The notes beneath the pieces were generated by a model. It was not told the origin of the DNA. It saw only the letters and a list, made by a program, of their open reading frames with translations, and searched no databases. The translations under genes were made by a program, and so were the position numbers. Below, in pieces: positions 33,133-41,678 of a stretch of 64,000 bases of DNA (positions within the stretch are counted from its first letter, which is position 1; each line of letters opens with the position of its first letter). Origin of the DNA: Arthrobacter horti (lineage in GTDB: Bacteria; Actinomycetota; Actinomycetes; Actinomycetales; Micrococcaceae); the NCBI RefSeq assembly GCF_030731045.1, contig NZ_JAVALS010000001.1, positions 186,001 to 250,000 of the forward strand, given 5' to 3'.

Positions 33133-34482
33133 ATGAACAACACCACCCTGATCGCCGTGGACGACGTCACCAAGGTCTTCGCCACTGACGGCGGCGAGAA
33201 GACCGTCCTGGACGGCATCAGCCTGACCATCAACCACGGCGAGATCGTCGCCCTGCTCGGCCGCTCCGGATCCGGCAAGAGCACCCTGCTGCGCTGCATC
33301 GCCGGACTCATCGGTCCCAGCACCGGCACCGTCAGCTACAAGGGAACCCCGTTGAACGGCTCCAACCCCGGCACCGCCCTGGTGTTCCAGTCCTTCGCGC
33401 TCCTGCCGTGGCTCACGGTGCTGGAGAACGTGGAGCTCGGGCTCGAGGCCAAGGGAATCAAGCCCGCGGAACGGCGGGAGCGGGCGCTGAAGGCCATCGA
33501 CGTGATCGGCCTGGACGGCTTCGAATCCGCCTACCCGAAGGAGCTCTCCGGCGGCATGCGGCAGCGCGTCGGCTTCGCCCGGGCGCTGGTGGTGGAACCG
33601 GACGTCCTGCTCATGGACGAGCCGTTCTCCGCCCTGGACGTGCTGACCAGCGAGAACCTCCGCAGCGAGCTGGTGCGCATGTGGAGCGAGGGCACCATGC
33701 CCACGCAGACCGCTCTGATCGTCACCCACAACATCGAGGAGGCCATCCAGCTGGCCGACCGGATCCTGGTCCTGGACTCCAACCCGGGCCGGATCAAAGC
33801 GGAACTGACGGTGGAGCTGCCCAAGCCGCGCGACCGCCGCAGCCCCGAATTCGAGGATCTGGTGGATGAGGTCTACGGCATCCTCACCGGGCAGCAGGCC
33901 GAACCCCGGCGGGCGGCCGTGAACGGCGGCGGCCCCGATGCCGCGGCGGCGGCCCAGGGCCTGGAGACCCCATTGCCCACGGCGAGCACCGGGTCACTCG
34001 GCGGCATCGTCGAACTCCTGGCCGCGCACGGCGGCAGCGAGGGACTGGCGGAGATCGCGGATGAGCTGCGTTACGAGATCGACGATCTGCTCCCCGTGGT
34101 GGACGCCGCCCAGTTGCTGAAGCTGGTGCGCACCCAGGACGGTGCCCTGCGGATCACGGAACAGGGCCGCCGCTACGCCGGCGCCGATCTGCTCCGCGCC
34201 AAGGAGCAGTTCGCCACGCTGGCCGTGGAGGCGGCGCCCCTGGTCCGGCACATCGTGAAGGAGCTGCGCCGCAGCGATTCCGGCGCGATCCGGGCCGACG
34301 GCGTCCTGAGCGACCTCCGTGCCCTGTACGGCGACCAGGAGGCTCAGCAGCAGCTGGACACCGCGGTGGACTGGGGACGCTACGGTGAGCTCTTCGAGTA
34401 CGACGCCGACTCGGGCCGCCTCCTGCTGCCCACCCACCCGGACGCCACCGCCGCCGCTGCCGGCCAGACGGTGGACGCCTAG
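33133..34482 (+). CDS. ABC transporter ATPase (NitT/TauT type) with C-terminal AAA-associated domain
   Basis: A 449-residue protein. Residues 1-245 are an SsuB/NrtD-like ABC ATPase: Walker A GRSGSGKST (about 45-53), FQSFALLPWLTVLENV, signature LSGGMRQR, Walker B VLLMDEPFSALD and H-loop THNIEEAI. After an Ala/Gly linker, residues about 290-435 form the so-called AAA-associated C-terminal domain. Its helices include LLAAHGGSEGLAEIADELRY, DLLPVVDAAQLLKLVRTQDG and ALRITEQGRRYAGADLLRAK. It looks like a winged-helix regulatory module. The start has AAGGAGG and lies 28 bp after the permease. The tail may sense substrate or control the pump. A GC-rich hairpin ends the operon. Confidence 0.88.
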   Translation: MNNTTLIAVDDVTKVFATDGGEKTVLDGISLTINHGEIVALLGRSGSGKSTLLRCIAGLIGPSTGTVSYKGTPLNGSNPGTALVFQSFALLPWLTVLENVELGLEAKGIKPAERRERALKAIDVIGLDGFESAYPKELSGGMRQRVGFARALVVEPDVLLMDEPFSALDVLTSENLRSELVRMWSEGTMPTQTALIVTHNIEEAIQLADRILVLDSNPGRIKAELTVELPKPRDRRSPEFEDLVDEVYGILTGQQAEPRRAAVNGGGPDAAAAAQGLETPLPTASTGSLGGIVELLAAHGGSEGLAEIADELRYEIDDLLPVVDAAQLLKLVRTQDGALRITEQGRRYAGADLLRAKEQFATLAVEAAPLVRHIVKELRRSDSGAIRADGVLSDLRALYGDQEAQQQLDTAVDWGRYGELFEYDADSGRLLLPTHPDATAAAAGQTVDA

Positions 34483-34498
34483 AAAGCGCTCCGGGAAC

Positions 34499-34529
34499 GG
34501 ACGACGGCGGCGGCCCGCCGTCGTCGTCC
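34499..34529 (+). terminator. GC-rich hairpin after the ABC ATPase gene
   Basis: GGACGACGGCGGCGG pairs with CCGCCGTCGTCGTCC with one mismatch, followed by GGCGTTTCT. It lies between convergent genes and can serve both. Confidence 0.7.
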
Positions 34530-34552
34530 GGCGTTTCTCAGGAGGCCGGTTC

Positions 34553-35140
34553 TCAGCGGGCTGCGCCGGCGAGCTCGGGCTCACGCACCGAGCGCATGGC
34601 GCGGGACCAGGCTTCGAGCTGGTCGAACAGGGTGGCCGCGAACTGCCGGTGGATCGGCGCCGGCGCGAACGTGGTGAAGTTCTCGAAGTCGGTGAACCCG
34701 TTGAATGCGAGCGACTGGCGGACGTGGGCGAGCTGCAGTTCCGAGGCGATGGCCCGCAAGTGCTCGACGGCGCGGGCCCCGCCTACGGCCCCGTAGCCGA
34801 CGAACGCGGCGGCCTTGTTGTTCCACTCCTTGTAGAGGTAGTCCAGGGCGTTCTTCAACACGCCCGAGGTGGAGTGGTTGTATTCCGGGGTGACGAAGAT
34901 GAAGCCGTCGAAGGAGGCGATCTTCGCCGCCCACGCCTTGGTGTGCTCGCCGGCGTACCGGCCCATGGCCGCGGGCAGTGCCTCATCCAAGTGGGGGAGC
35001 GGGAAGTCGGCCAGATCGAGAAGTTCATACGTCGCGCCGTCACGGCCCTGTGCCTGAGCGAGGACCCATTCGGCCACGGTCCGGCCCTTGCGGCCCGGCC
35101 GGGTGCTGCCGACGATGATGGCGATGCGGAGATCGGACAT
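34553..35140 (-). CDS. NADPH-dependent FMN reductase (flavodoxin-like)
   Basis: A 195-residue flavodoxin-fold reductase. The FMN phosphate loop is IVGSTRPGRKGRTVAEW (residues about 9-25), and the isoalloxazine loop is FVTPEYNHSTSGVLKNALDY (about 90-110), both hallmarks of the FMN_red/ArsH-ChrR family. GYGAVGGARAVEHLR follows. Such enzymes reduce quinones, azo dyes, chromate or free FMN using NAD(P)H. ATG 35140 has AAGGAG six bases upstream; the longer frame overlaps the MFS gene. It is the last gene of an operon with an MFS exporter and a DoxX protein, under a divergent HxlR regulator. That points to a quinone/electrophile stress response. Confidence 0.88.
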   Translation of the reverse strand: MSDLRIAIIVGSTRPGRKGRTVAEWVLAQAQGRDGATYELLDLADFPLPHLDEALPAAMGRYAGEHTKAWAAKIASFDGFIFVTPEYNHSTSGVLKNALDYLYKEWNNKAAAFVGYGAVGGARAVEHLRAIASELQLAHVRQSLAFNGFTDFENFTTFAPAPIHRQFAATLFDQLEAWSRAMRSVREPELAGAAR

Positions 35141-35184
35141 GGGAAACACTCCTTGAGATGGTGAAGGGATTGGAAGGTTCGGGG

Positions 35185-36645
35185 TCAGTGCTGACCGGCC
35201 GGCGCCGTTTCGGCCTTGCGGACGAAGAAGGAGCCGACGACGGCGATCAGCGAGAGTGCTGCGCCGACCGTGAACGCGAGCTGAACGCCGTGGGCGGCGG
35301 CCGCCGTCGGCTCCGCACCGGAGCCGGACGCTTGGGCGGTGCCGAGGGCAAGGACGGTGATGAACAGGGCGGTGCCGATGGCGCCCGCCACCTGCTGGAC
35401 GGTGCCGACGATCGCCGAGCCGTGCGAATACAGCCGGGGGCCGAGCGCGCCGAGCGCCGAGGTCATGAGCGGGGTCATCATGAACGACACGCCCAGGGAG
35501 ATGCCGGCCAATGCCAGAGCCGCGACCACGGGCGGCGTGTGATCCGTGACCAGCGTCATGGCCCACAGCACCGCCGAAGCGATGATCGCGCCCGGCATCA
35601 CCAGCGGCCGGGGCCCATACCTGTCGTACAGGCGTCCGACCAGCGGCGCCACCAGGCCCATGACCAGTCCGCCCGGGAGCAGGAGAAGACCGGTGGTGGC
35701 CGAGTCGACCCGGAGCACGTTCTGCAGGTAGATGGGGAGCAGGATGATCGCCCCGAACATGGCGGCCATCGCCACCGTGACGAGGGCGATGGCGAGGGAG
35801 AACGTCCGTGAACGGAAGGTCCGCAGATCGAGCAGAGCCCGGTCGGTGCGCTGCAGCGTCAGCTGCCGCCACACGAACAGCGCCAGGAGGACGACGCCGG
35901 CAGCGAGGGCGGTGGCCCCGGCTGTGACCGGTGCGTCCGGCCCGCCGCCCAGGGTGCTGATGCCGTAGACAAGGCCTCCGAAACCGCCGGCCGCGAGGGG
36001 CAGGGAGGGGATGTCCAGCGGCGCGGAGCTGCGCTCGCCGACACTCTTCAGGCGCAGTGCGCCCACCACGGACATGATCACGGCGATCGGCAGGATGGTC
36101 CAGAACAGGAAGTGCCAGGACAGCGTGTTCAGAATGAAGCCGGACAGTGCCGGGCCGAGGGCGGGGGCGACCGCCATGACGATGGTGATCCGCCCCATGA
36201 ACCGTCCCCGCTCGTGCGCGGGGACCAGTGTCATGATGGTGGTCATCAGCAGCGGCATCATCATGGCGGTGCCGACGGCCTGCACCACGCGTGCTGCCAG
36301 CAGGACGGTGAAGTCCGGGGCCAGGGCGCCGATCAGGGTGCCTGCCGTGAACGCGGTCATGGCTGACAGGAAGACCTGGCGGGTGGTGAACCGCTGGAGG
36401 AGCCAGCCGGTGGTGGGGATGATCACCGCCATGGTCAGCATGAAGGCCGTGGTGGTCCACTGGGCGGTGGAGAGCGTGATGCCGAGGCCGGACACGAGGT
36501 GGGGGATGGCCACGCCCATGACGGTCTCGTTGAGCATGGTGACGAAGGCGGCGCCGAGCAGCAGCCAGATCACACCGGTGCCGGATCCTTGCGATGCCGC
36601 ACGTCCGCGCCGCGTGGAGGCGCCTGCGTCGAGGGTGGAGGTCAT
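35185..36645 (-). CDS. DHA2-family MFS multidrug exporter (EmrB/QacA-like)
   Basis: A 486-residue, 14-helix-type drug:H+ antiporter. The helix 1 motif D1 region reads FVTMLNETVMGVAIPHL, the antiporter motif C is VMAVAPALGPALSGFIL, and LGVSFMMTPLMTSALGALGP is typical of EmrB/QacA. The start at 36645 lies 5 bp after the DoxX stop codon and overlaps no other gene; the ribosome site is weak (GGGGG), suggesting coupling. Substrates are unknown. Association with an FMN reductase and an HxlR sensor suggests export of quinones or other electrophiles. Confidence 0.88.
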   Translation of the reverse strand: MTSTLDAGASTRRGRAASQGSGTGVIWLLLGAAFVTMLNETVMGVAIPHLVSGLGITLSTAQWTTTAFMLTMAVIIPTTGWLLQRFTTRQVFLSAMTAFTAGTLIGALAPDFTVLLAARVVQAVGTAMMMPLLMTTIMTLVPAHERGRFMGRITIVMAVAPALGPALSGFILNTLSWHFLFWTILPIAVIMSVVGALRLKSVGERSSAPLDIPSLPLAAGGFGGLVYGISTLGGGPDAPVTAGATALAAGVVLLALFVWRQLTLQRTDRALLDLRTFRSRTFSLAIALVTVAMAAMFGAIILLPIYLQNVLRVDSATTGLLLLPGGLVMGLVAPLVGRLYDRYGPRPLVMPGAIIASAVLWAMTLVTDHTPPVVAALALAGISLGVSFMMTPLMTSALGALGPRLYSHGSAIVGTVQQVAGAIGTALFITVLALGTAQASGSGAEPTAAAAHGVQLAFTVGAALSLIAVVGSFFVRKAETAPAGQH

Positions 36646-36650
36646 GGCGG

Positions 36651-37016
36651 TCAGGCCCCCAGCAGCCGGAGGACCGCGATGGCGATCCCGATGAGCATCA
36701 TGACGATGTTCGGCACGAACTTCTCGCCGTGCCGGCGGTGGGCGAAGACCGCCAGGAACTGGATGAGAGCAAGGCCGAGGGCGGCGAGCGGGGCCAGAAA
36801 GGTGGCGATCCCGGTCAGCGGGGGAAGGATCAGGCCGAGGGCGCCGAGCACTTCGGCGATGCCGATCCACCGGACCTGGGCGTCACTGTAGCCGGCCAGG
36901 GTGGGCATGGGACGGTCGCCGCCGTGCGGCTTGAGAATCTTCATCCCACCGGCCATCAGATTGGCGAGTGCCAGAAGCCCGGACAGGACCCAGGTGACGA
37001 TGATGAGTGCAAGCAT
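36651..37016 (-). CDS. DoxX family membrane protein
   Basis: A 121-residue protein with four hydrophobic helices. The DoxX pattern includes GLLALANLMAGGMKIL, followed by YSDAQVRWIGIAEVLGALGL and FLAPLAALGLALIQFLAVFA. DoxX proteins are poorly characterised. Some form complexes linked to thiol and oxidative stress, and here the gene leads an operon with an exporter and a flavin reductase. GAAAGGG lies 9 bases before the ATG. Two palindromic sites lie immediately upstream. Confidence 0.85.
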   Translation of the reverse strand: MLALIIVTWVLSGLLALANLMAGGMKILKPHGGDRPMPTLAGYSDAQVRWIGIAEVLGALGLILPPLTGIATFLAPLAALGLALIQFLAVFAHRRHGEKFVPNIVMMLIGIAIAVLRLLGA

Positions 37017-37035
37017 GAGTCAAACCCTTTCGAAG

Positions 37036-37066
37036 TTACTGATGGTAACTGAGGTACCATCGGTAA
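37036..37066. promoter_or_regulatory. Candidate HxlR operator 1
   Basis: TTACTGATGGTA and TACCATCGGTAA form an inverted repeat (one mismatch) around ACTGAGG, 20 bp upstream of the DoxX start. The interrupted two-arm form is typical of winged-helix HxlR/MarR dimers. Confidence 0.75.
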
Positions 37067-37094
37067 GTATTCCCAGAAGGGTGTCAGGGAAAGC

Positions 37095-37113
37095 AACGTA
37101 ACCGGGTTACGTT
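37095..37113. promoter_or_regulatory. Candidate HxlR operator 2
   Basis: AACGTAACCGGGTTACGTT is a perfect 19-bp palindrome (9-bp arms around G), followed at once by a further half-site ACGTAACCGGGG. It is 62 bp upstream of the HxlR gene. Its GTAAC core is shared with operator 1. Confidence 0.75.
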
Positions 37114-37175
37114 CACGTAACCGGGGGTCACCGCCGCAGTGCGGGCGGACCCCTGGGAAGGGCGAGGAGGATCCG

Positions 37176-37595
37176 ATGACCATTGAGGGCCGGATGGCGA
37201 GCATCCATGAGCCGCGGATGCATTCGATGTGCGGGCATGATCCGCAGGAGGCGGAGATGTTCCGCTCGATCCTGTCCCGGATCGGGGACAAATGGAGCGT
37301 GATGCTGGTGGGCATGCTGCATGAGGGGCCCCTGCGGTTCACCGAGCTCAAACAGATGACGTCCGGGATCTCCGCCAAGATGCTCGCCCACACCTTGCGT
37401 CAGCTGGAACGCGACGGGCTGGTGGAACGGGAGATCTTCGCGGAGATCCCGCCCCGCGTGGTCTACCGTTCCACACCGCTGGGCAAGAGTCTGGCCGTCC
37501 CGATCATGGCCGTCGCCGAATGGGCCTCCGCCCACCAGGCGGAGATCGCCGGGAACCGGGACCGCTACGACGCGGTCCCCGACTCCGGCGCGTAG
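37176..37595 (+). CDS. HxlR-family winged-helix regulator
   Basis: A 139-residue HxlR protein. A cysteine-containing N-terminus (HSMCGHDPQEAEMFR) precedes the core ILSRIGDKWSVMLVGMLHEG, the family-defining DKWS motif. The recognition region PLRFTELKQMTSGISAKMLA and wing LEREIFAEIPPRVVYRSTPL follow. Many HxlR proteins sense electrophiles or oxidants through a single N-terminal cysteine near this position (Cys19 here). The gene is divergent from the DoxX/MFS/FMN-reductase operon with two palindromes between them, so it very likely controls that operon and itself. It is convergent with the K+ channel gene with 1 bp between stops. Confidence 0.9.
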   Translation: MTIEGRMASIHEPRMHSMCGHDPQEAEMFRSILSRIGDKWSVMLVGMLHEGPLRFTELKQMTSGISAKMLAHTLRQLERDGLVEREIFAEIPPRVVYRSTPLGKSLAVPIMAVAEWASAHQAEIAGNRDRYDAVPDSGA

Positions 37596-37596
37596 C

Positions 37597-38376
37597 TCAG
37601 GACGTCCGGTCCTCCTGAGGTTCGGCGCGGGCGCCGTCGGTGGTCCGGGCGAGGACCGCCGTGAGCAGTTCGACCTGCCGGGTGAGCACCTCGATCCGCT
37701 CTTCGAGCGCCTCCAGCGGTTCCAGGGCGGCGGCGGTCTCCTCGGCGCTCTTCTCCGCAGCCTCCGTGGAGACGGTCTCCACCAGCCAGGAGGCGATCGA
37801 CGCGGTCACGACGCCGAGCACCGCGATGCCGGCCACCATGAGGCCGGCCGCAGCGAGCCTTCCGACGAGGGTGACCGGGTAGTGGTCGCCGTAGCCCACG
37901 GTGGTGATGGTGGCCAGGGCCCACCAGAGGGCGTCGCCGAAGGTCTTGATGTTGGCCTGGGGGTCGTTCTGCTCGGCGTCGAGCGCTGCCAGGGCGCCGC
38001 AGTAGACCAGGATCGCCGCCGCCCCGAAGACGTAGCTGAGGATCTTCCCGCGCAGGGCGTTCCCAGCCCGGGTGTGGATGAGCTTGAGCAGCAGGACGAG
38101 CCGGAGCAGGCGTAGCGGCCGCAGCGCGGGCAAGGCCAGGATGGCCAGTTCATGGAGGTTCATGACGAACCACCGCCCGCGCTGCGGTGCCAGCCAGAGG
38201 CGGGCCGCGTAGTCCACGGCGAACACCGCCCAGGACGCCCAGACCACCGCGTCCGCCCAGAACCCCTCGGCGTCGGACAGATTCGCGATCACCTGGATGG
38301 AGTACGCCACCAGGAAGATCAGCGCGGCTCCGATGAGCGGCCATTCGGAGGCCTTCTGCCAGCGTTCAAGCGTCAT
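37597..38376 (-). CDS. Voltage-sensor-type potassium channel
   Basis: A 259-residue six-helix ion channel. The S4-like helix ALRPLRLLRLVLLLKLIHTR (about residues 82-101) carries regularly spaced arginines. The pore helix and selectivity filter read ALWWALATITTVGYGDHYPV (about 148-167) with the canonical TVGYGD of K+ channels, followed by S6 (GLMVAGIAVLGVVTASIASWL). The last 50 residues (SAEETAAALEPLEALEERIE...VELLTAVLA) form a likely coiled coil that would hold the tetramer. The family resembles KvAP-type and other bacterial Kv channels. It stands alone between the HxlR and gadB genes. Confidence 0.9.
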   Translation of the reverse strand: MTLERWQKASEWPLIGAALIFLVAYSIQVIANLSDAEGFWADAVVWASWAVFAVDYAARLWLAPQRGRWFVMNLHELAILALPALRPLRLLRLVLLLKLIHTRAGNALRGKILSYVFGAAAILVYCGALAALDAEQNDPQANIKTFGDALWWALATITTVGYGDHYPVTLVGRLAAAGLMVAGIAVLGVVTASIASWLVETVSTEAAEKSAEETAAALEPLEALEERIEVLTRQVELLTAVLARTTDGARAEPQEDRTS

Positions 38377-38413
38377 GCCATGCAGAGTAGCTCACGGCAG
38401 GGCGGGGAGAACC

Positions 38414-39823
38414 TCAGTGGTGGAATGCGTCCGGGCGGCCGGTTTCCGAAGGAGGTGCGGTCAGGGAGTTCAGGTGATCCACGGCCTTCTTCAGATCCGC
38501 CAGGAAACTGGCGGCGAGGTCCTTGGTGAAACCGTTCCGCACCACGATCCGCTGCACCGTGAGATCCGCCATCCCATCCGGCATCGGGTAGGCCGGCACC
38601 AGCCATCCGGTCATCCTCAGACGGTCTGAGAGGTCATGGAGATCCCAGCTCCCGGAATGCCCGTCGGACAGCCGCCAGGCGAAGACGGGGATGTCGGATC
38701 CGTCATTCCAGAGTTTGAAGTCGTCCATGGCCCCGATCTCGTGGGCCAGGTACTTCGCCACGTCACGGGATGCAGAGTGGACGGCCCGGAAGCCTTCGAA
38801 GCCGAGCCGCAGGAACAGGTAGTACTGCAGGACCACCTGCGCGCCGGGCCGGGAGAAATTCAGCGCGAAGGTCGGCATGTCGCCGCCCAGGTAGCTGACG
38901 TGGAACACCAGATCCTCCGGCAGTGCGGCTTCGTCCCGCCACACCACCCAGCCGACGCCGGGATAGACCAGGCCGTACTTGTGCCCCGAGGTGTTGATGG
39001 AGATCACCCGGTCCACCCGGAAGTCCCACGGCAGTTCGGGCTGGAGGAAGGGGGCCACCATGGCCCCGGAAGCACCGTCCACATGGATCGGGATGTTCAG
39101 CCCGCTGTTCTCCTGGATGACGTCCAGGGCGCGCGCGATCAGTTCAACGGGTTCGTACATGCCGGTGTAGGTGACGCCCATGATGGCGACGACGCCGATG
39201 GTGTTCTCATCGGCGTACTTCTCCAGCTCATGTCCGTCCAGGACGGGGTGCTCCGGGCTGATGGGGACGTAGCGGGCCTCCACCTCGAAGTAGTTGCAGA
39301 ACTTCTCCCAGCAGACCTGGACGGCGGAGCTCATGATGAGATTGGGCCGCTCGGTGCTCCTGCCGGCGGCACGCCGCGCGTGCTGCCAGCGGCGCTTCAT
39401 CGCCAGCCCGGCAAGCATGCAGGCCTCGGAGGATCCGATCGTGGAGGTCCCCACCGCGTGCTCCGGGTCCGGGGCGTGCCAGAGATCGGCCAGGATCCGC
39501 CAGCACCGGTGCTCGATCTCCGCGGTCTGCGGGTACTCGTCCTTGTCGATCATGTTCTTGTCGGCGGTTTCGGAATACAGGCGGTCCGCCTGTGGCTCCA
39601 TCCAGGTGCCGACGAAGGTGGCGAGGTTGAGCCGTGCGTTGCCGTCCAGCATCGCCTCGTCATGCACCACCTGGTAGGCCGTCTCCGGCAGCGCTGAGCC
39701 GTGCGGAAGGGTGAAGCGCGGGAATTGGCTGGCCTCGCCGGGCCTGCTGAACAACGGGTTCAGCTCGATGTCGCCGGTGTTTCCGCTGCGGACGCTGTGG
39801 CTAGTTCTGCGGGATGCCGTCAC
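38414..39823 (-). CDS. gadB: Glutamate decarboxylase
   Basis: A 469-residue PLP enzyme that converts glutamate and a proton to GABA and CO2, a route of acid tolerance. Family markers are the TYxxPEA-like NMIDKDEYPQTAEIEHRCW, GTSTIGSSEACMLAGLAMK, HVDGASGAMVAPF before the PLP aspartate, and the Schiff-base lysine in INTSGHKYGLVYPGVGW. The length matches bacterial GadA/B (about 465). The start is GTG with GGGACC just upstream. No GABA/glutamate antiporter gene (gadC) is adjacent. With the SSADH at 1.9 kb the cell could run a GABA shunt. The adjacent K+ channel may be coincidental. Confidence 0.93.
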   Translation of the reverse strand: MTASRRTSHSVRSGNTGDIELNPLFSRPGEASQFPRFTLPHGSALPETAYQVVHDEAMLDGNARLNLATFVGTWMEPQADRLYSETADKNMIDKDEYPQTAEIEHRCWRILADLWHAPDPEHAVGTSTIGSSEACMLAGLAMKRRWQHARRAAGRSTERPNLIMSSAVQVCWEKFCNYFEVEARYVPISPEHPVLDGHELEKYADENTIGVVAIMGVTYTGMYEPVELIARALDVIQENSGLNIPIHVDGASGAMVAPFLQPELPWDFRVDRVISINTSGHKYGLVYPGVGWVVWRDEAALPEDLVFHVSYLGGDMPTFALNFSRPGAQVVLQYYLFLRLGFEGFRAVHSASRDVAKYLAHEIGAMDDFKLWNDGSDIPVFAWRLSDGHSGSWDLHDLSDRLRMTGWLVPAYPMPDGMADLTVQRIVVRNGFTKDLAASFLADLKKAVDHLNSLTAPPSETGRPDAFHH

Positions 39824-39986
39824 GGTCCCAGCCTATCGCCGACGGCTCCAGGACATCGCTTCGCCCGGGCCGAAGCGATCCACGGCGGTCACGGGGGAAC
39901 AGTGCCCGCGGGCCGAGTGAAACACGTGCGGACCGACCGTCCGCGCCTTCCCCAGTCTCCGGGGCGTTCTGCATCAAGCCATGCCA

Positions 39987-40031
39987 AACACGTGTTAGGT
40001 CTTGACGGGTGACGAATCTCACATCTATGGT
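39987..40031 (+). promoter_or_regulatory. Promoter with overlapping LacI-type operator for the fructoside operon
   Basis: The palindrome AACACGTGTT (39987-39996), followed by AGGTC, abuts a -35 box TTGACG (40002-40007). A -10-like TATGGT (40026-40031) follows 18 bp later. The CNCGTGTTAGGT half recurs at 40211-40228. CACGTG-centred palindromes of this type are typical LacI-family sites. The rest of 39824-40265 holds no gene. Confidence 0.6.
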
Positions 40032-40205
40032 GGTTGTGGCCCAAGTGTCCCTCGGGACCGGCCCGGCGCGCGAATCCCAGGCGCCCGGGAAGGGGGAGTG
40101 GCGCGTGGCGAGCCATTCGCGCCGCGTGCCCACCCGTGTCCGCGACACCAACCATCCCTCGAGATTCGAGCAGATCCCCCATTAGTGACGTTGGGGTCTT
40201 TCTGC

Positions 40206-40233
40206 CCGCGACCTAACTCGTGTTAGGTCGCGG
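40206..40233. promoter_or_regulatory. 28-bp palindromic operator in the leader of the fructoside operon
   Basis: CCGCGACCTAAC and GTTAGGTCGCGG pair exactly around TCGT, 32 bp before the binding-protein start codon. The ACCTAACTCGTGTTAGGT core matches the upstream operator half, so a repressor could bridge the two sites about 220 bp apart. No LacI gene is in the window. Confidence 0.7.
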
Positions 40234-40265
40234 TGATTCTCACCATCACGACAAATGAGGTGCAC

Positions 40266-41672
40266 ATGTCCTCTCTCCTCTCCACGACAACCAGTCGCCG
40301 GAATCTCTTGCTGGGTGGCGCCAGCCTGCTTGGAGCGGCAGGCCTCGCAGCCTGCGCTCCCGCGTCTGGGGGATCCGGCGGCTCCGGATCCAAGACGCTC
40401 AACGTCCTCTTCTTCGGCACGCAGCAGAAGGCGGACGAGACGGCGAAGGTGGCTGAACCGTTCATCAAGGCCAATCCCGGGGTGACCGTGAAGTTCACCG
40501 GGATCAACGGAACCGACTGGAACGATTTCTTCACCAAGGTCCTGACCCAGATCGCCGGAGGTAACCCGCCGGACATCGTTTCGGTCGCCACGGAAGGCGT
40601 CCAGCTCTTCGCCCAGAAGAAGCTGGCGCATCCGCTGGATGAGTACGTCAAACGGGACAAGGATCAGCTGGCCTCGTACTTCAAGGACGTCCATCCGAGC
40701 CTGGTCGAAGCCATGATGTACAAGGGCAATCTGTATGAGCTGCCCACCGACTTCAATGCCGGCAACATGTACTTCAACACCAAGGTGCTCAAGAGCTCCG
40801 GCCTGGAACTGCCCAAGCCGGACTGGACCATGGACGAGTTCAAGACGCTGGCCACCGCGATGAAGAAGGGCTCTCCGGACGCAGTGCCGTTCGACTGGGT
40901 GGTCCGTCTCTGGGGCAGCTGGACCAGCTTCATGTACGCCAATGGCGGCAACCTCCTCACCGAAGGCAAGTACAGCGGTGGCGACTGGCTCTGGAACGAC
41001 ATGTACAAGGGTGTCACCGGCGCCGAGGGCCGCGGCGGCGGCTGGCAGTGGGGCGCTCCCACGGCCAACTCTGACGCCGTCGTCGAGTCCCTGGACTTCG
41101 TCCACGAGCTGATCGCGGGCGGCCTGTCCGCCAAGCCCGACGTCGGTGGCGGCTCCACCCTGCAGGGCCTGTTCTCCAACGACAAGATCGGCATGAGCAT
41201 CGGCGGCGGCTTCTGGGCCGGCGGTCTGCACAACGCCGGCATGAAGCCGGACGCCTTCGATGTGCAGTTCTTCCCGAAGTGGAAGGTCCAGCGGCATCTG
41301 TTCGGCACCGGCGGCTATGGCATCTTCGAGTCCTCCAAGAACAAGGATCTGGCCTGGGAGTTCCTGAAGTCCCTGGTGGAGCCGAAGTCCATCGAGGTCC
41401 TCACCGCCGGCAACTCCACCACGCCCGCCCGGCGTTCCATGGTCACCGAGGAGCGCTACGCGCCCACCGGTCCCAAGAACTGGAAGGTCTTCTACGACAC
41501 GCTGGACAAGCTGCCGAACTCGGCTCCGATCCCCGCGCCGCCGTACTACAACGCCATGGCCACCGCGCTGAACCAGCGGACCACGGAAGCCATGTCCTCC
41601 GGCAACGTCAAGCAGGCGCTCGACGGTCTCCAGAAGGATCTGGAGACCGCCGCGGCCTCCACCGGGAGCTGA
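40266..41672 (+). CDS. Carbohydrate ABC transporter substrate-binding lipoprotein
   Basis: A 468-residue SBP_bac_1 (family 1 extracellular) sugar-binding protein. The N-terminus has a Tat-like SRRNLLLGGASLLGAAGLAA, ending in a lipobox Cys (LAAC), so it is probably a Tat-exported lipoprotein. The domain starts at KTLNVLFFGTQQKADE and contains GNPPDIVSVATEG, YELPTDFNAGNMYFNTKVLK and GTGGYGIFESSKNKDLAWEF. ATG 40266 is preferred with GAGGTG 5 bases upstream. It leads a four-gene operon whose enzyme is a GH32 fructosidase, so the ligand is probably sucrose or a short fructo-oligosaccharide or levan oligomer. Confidence 0.9.
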   Translation: MSSLLSTTTSRRNLLLGGASLLGAAGLAACAPASGGSGGSGSKTLNVLFFGTQQKADETAKVAEPFIKANPGVTVKFTGINGTDWNDFFTKVLTQIAGGNPPDIVSVATEGVQLFAQKKLAHPLDEYVKRDKDQLASYFKDVHPSLVEAMMYKGNLYELPTDFNAGNMYFNTKVLKSSGLELPKPDWTMDEFKTLATAMKKGSPDAVPFDWVVRLWGSWTSFMYANGGNLLTEGKYSGGDWLWNDMYKGVTGAEGRGGGWQWGAPTANSDAVVESLDFVHELIAGGLSAKPDVGGGSTLQGLFSNDKIGMSIGGGFWAGGLHNAGMKPDAFDVQFFPKWKVQRHLFGTGGYGIFESSKNKDLAWEFLKSLVEPKSIEVLTAGNSTTPARRSMVTEERYAPTGPKNWKVFYDTLDKLPNSAPIPAPPYYNAMATALNQRTTEAMSSGNVKQALDGLQKDLETAAASTGS

Positions 41673-41678
41673 CGCGCG

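Noticed and set aside
34553-36460. A 635-residue fusion of an FMN reductase with an upstream domain
   Set aside because: The upstream part is a shadow of the MFS exporter in another frame; AAGGAG marks the real start at 35140.
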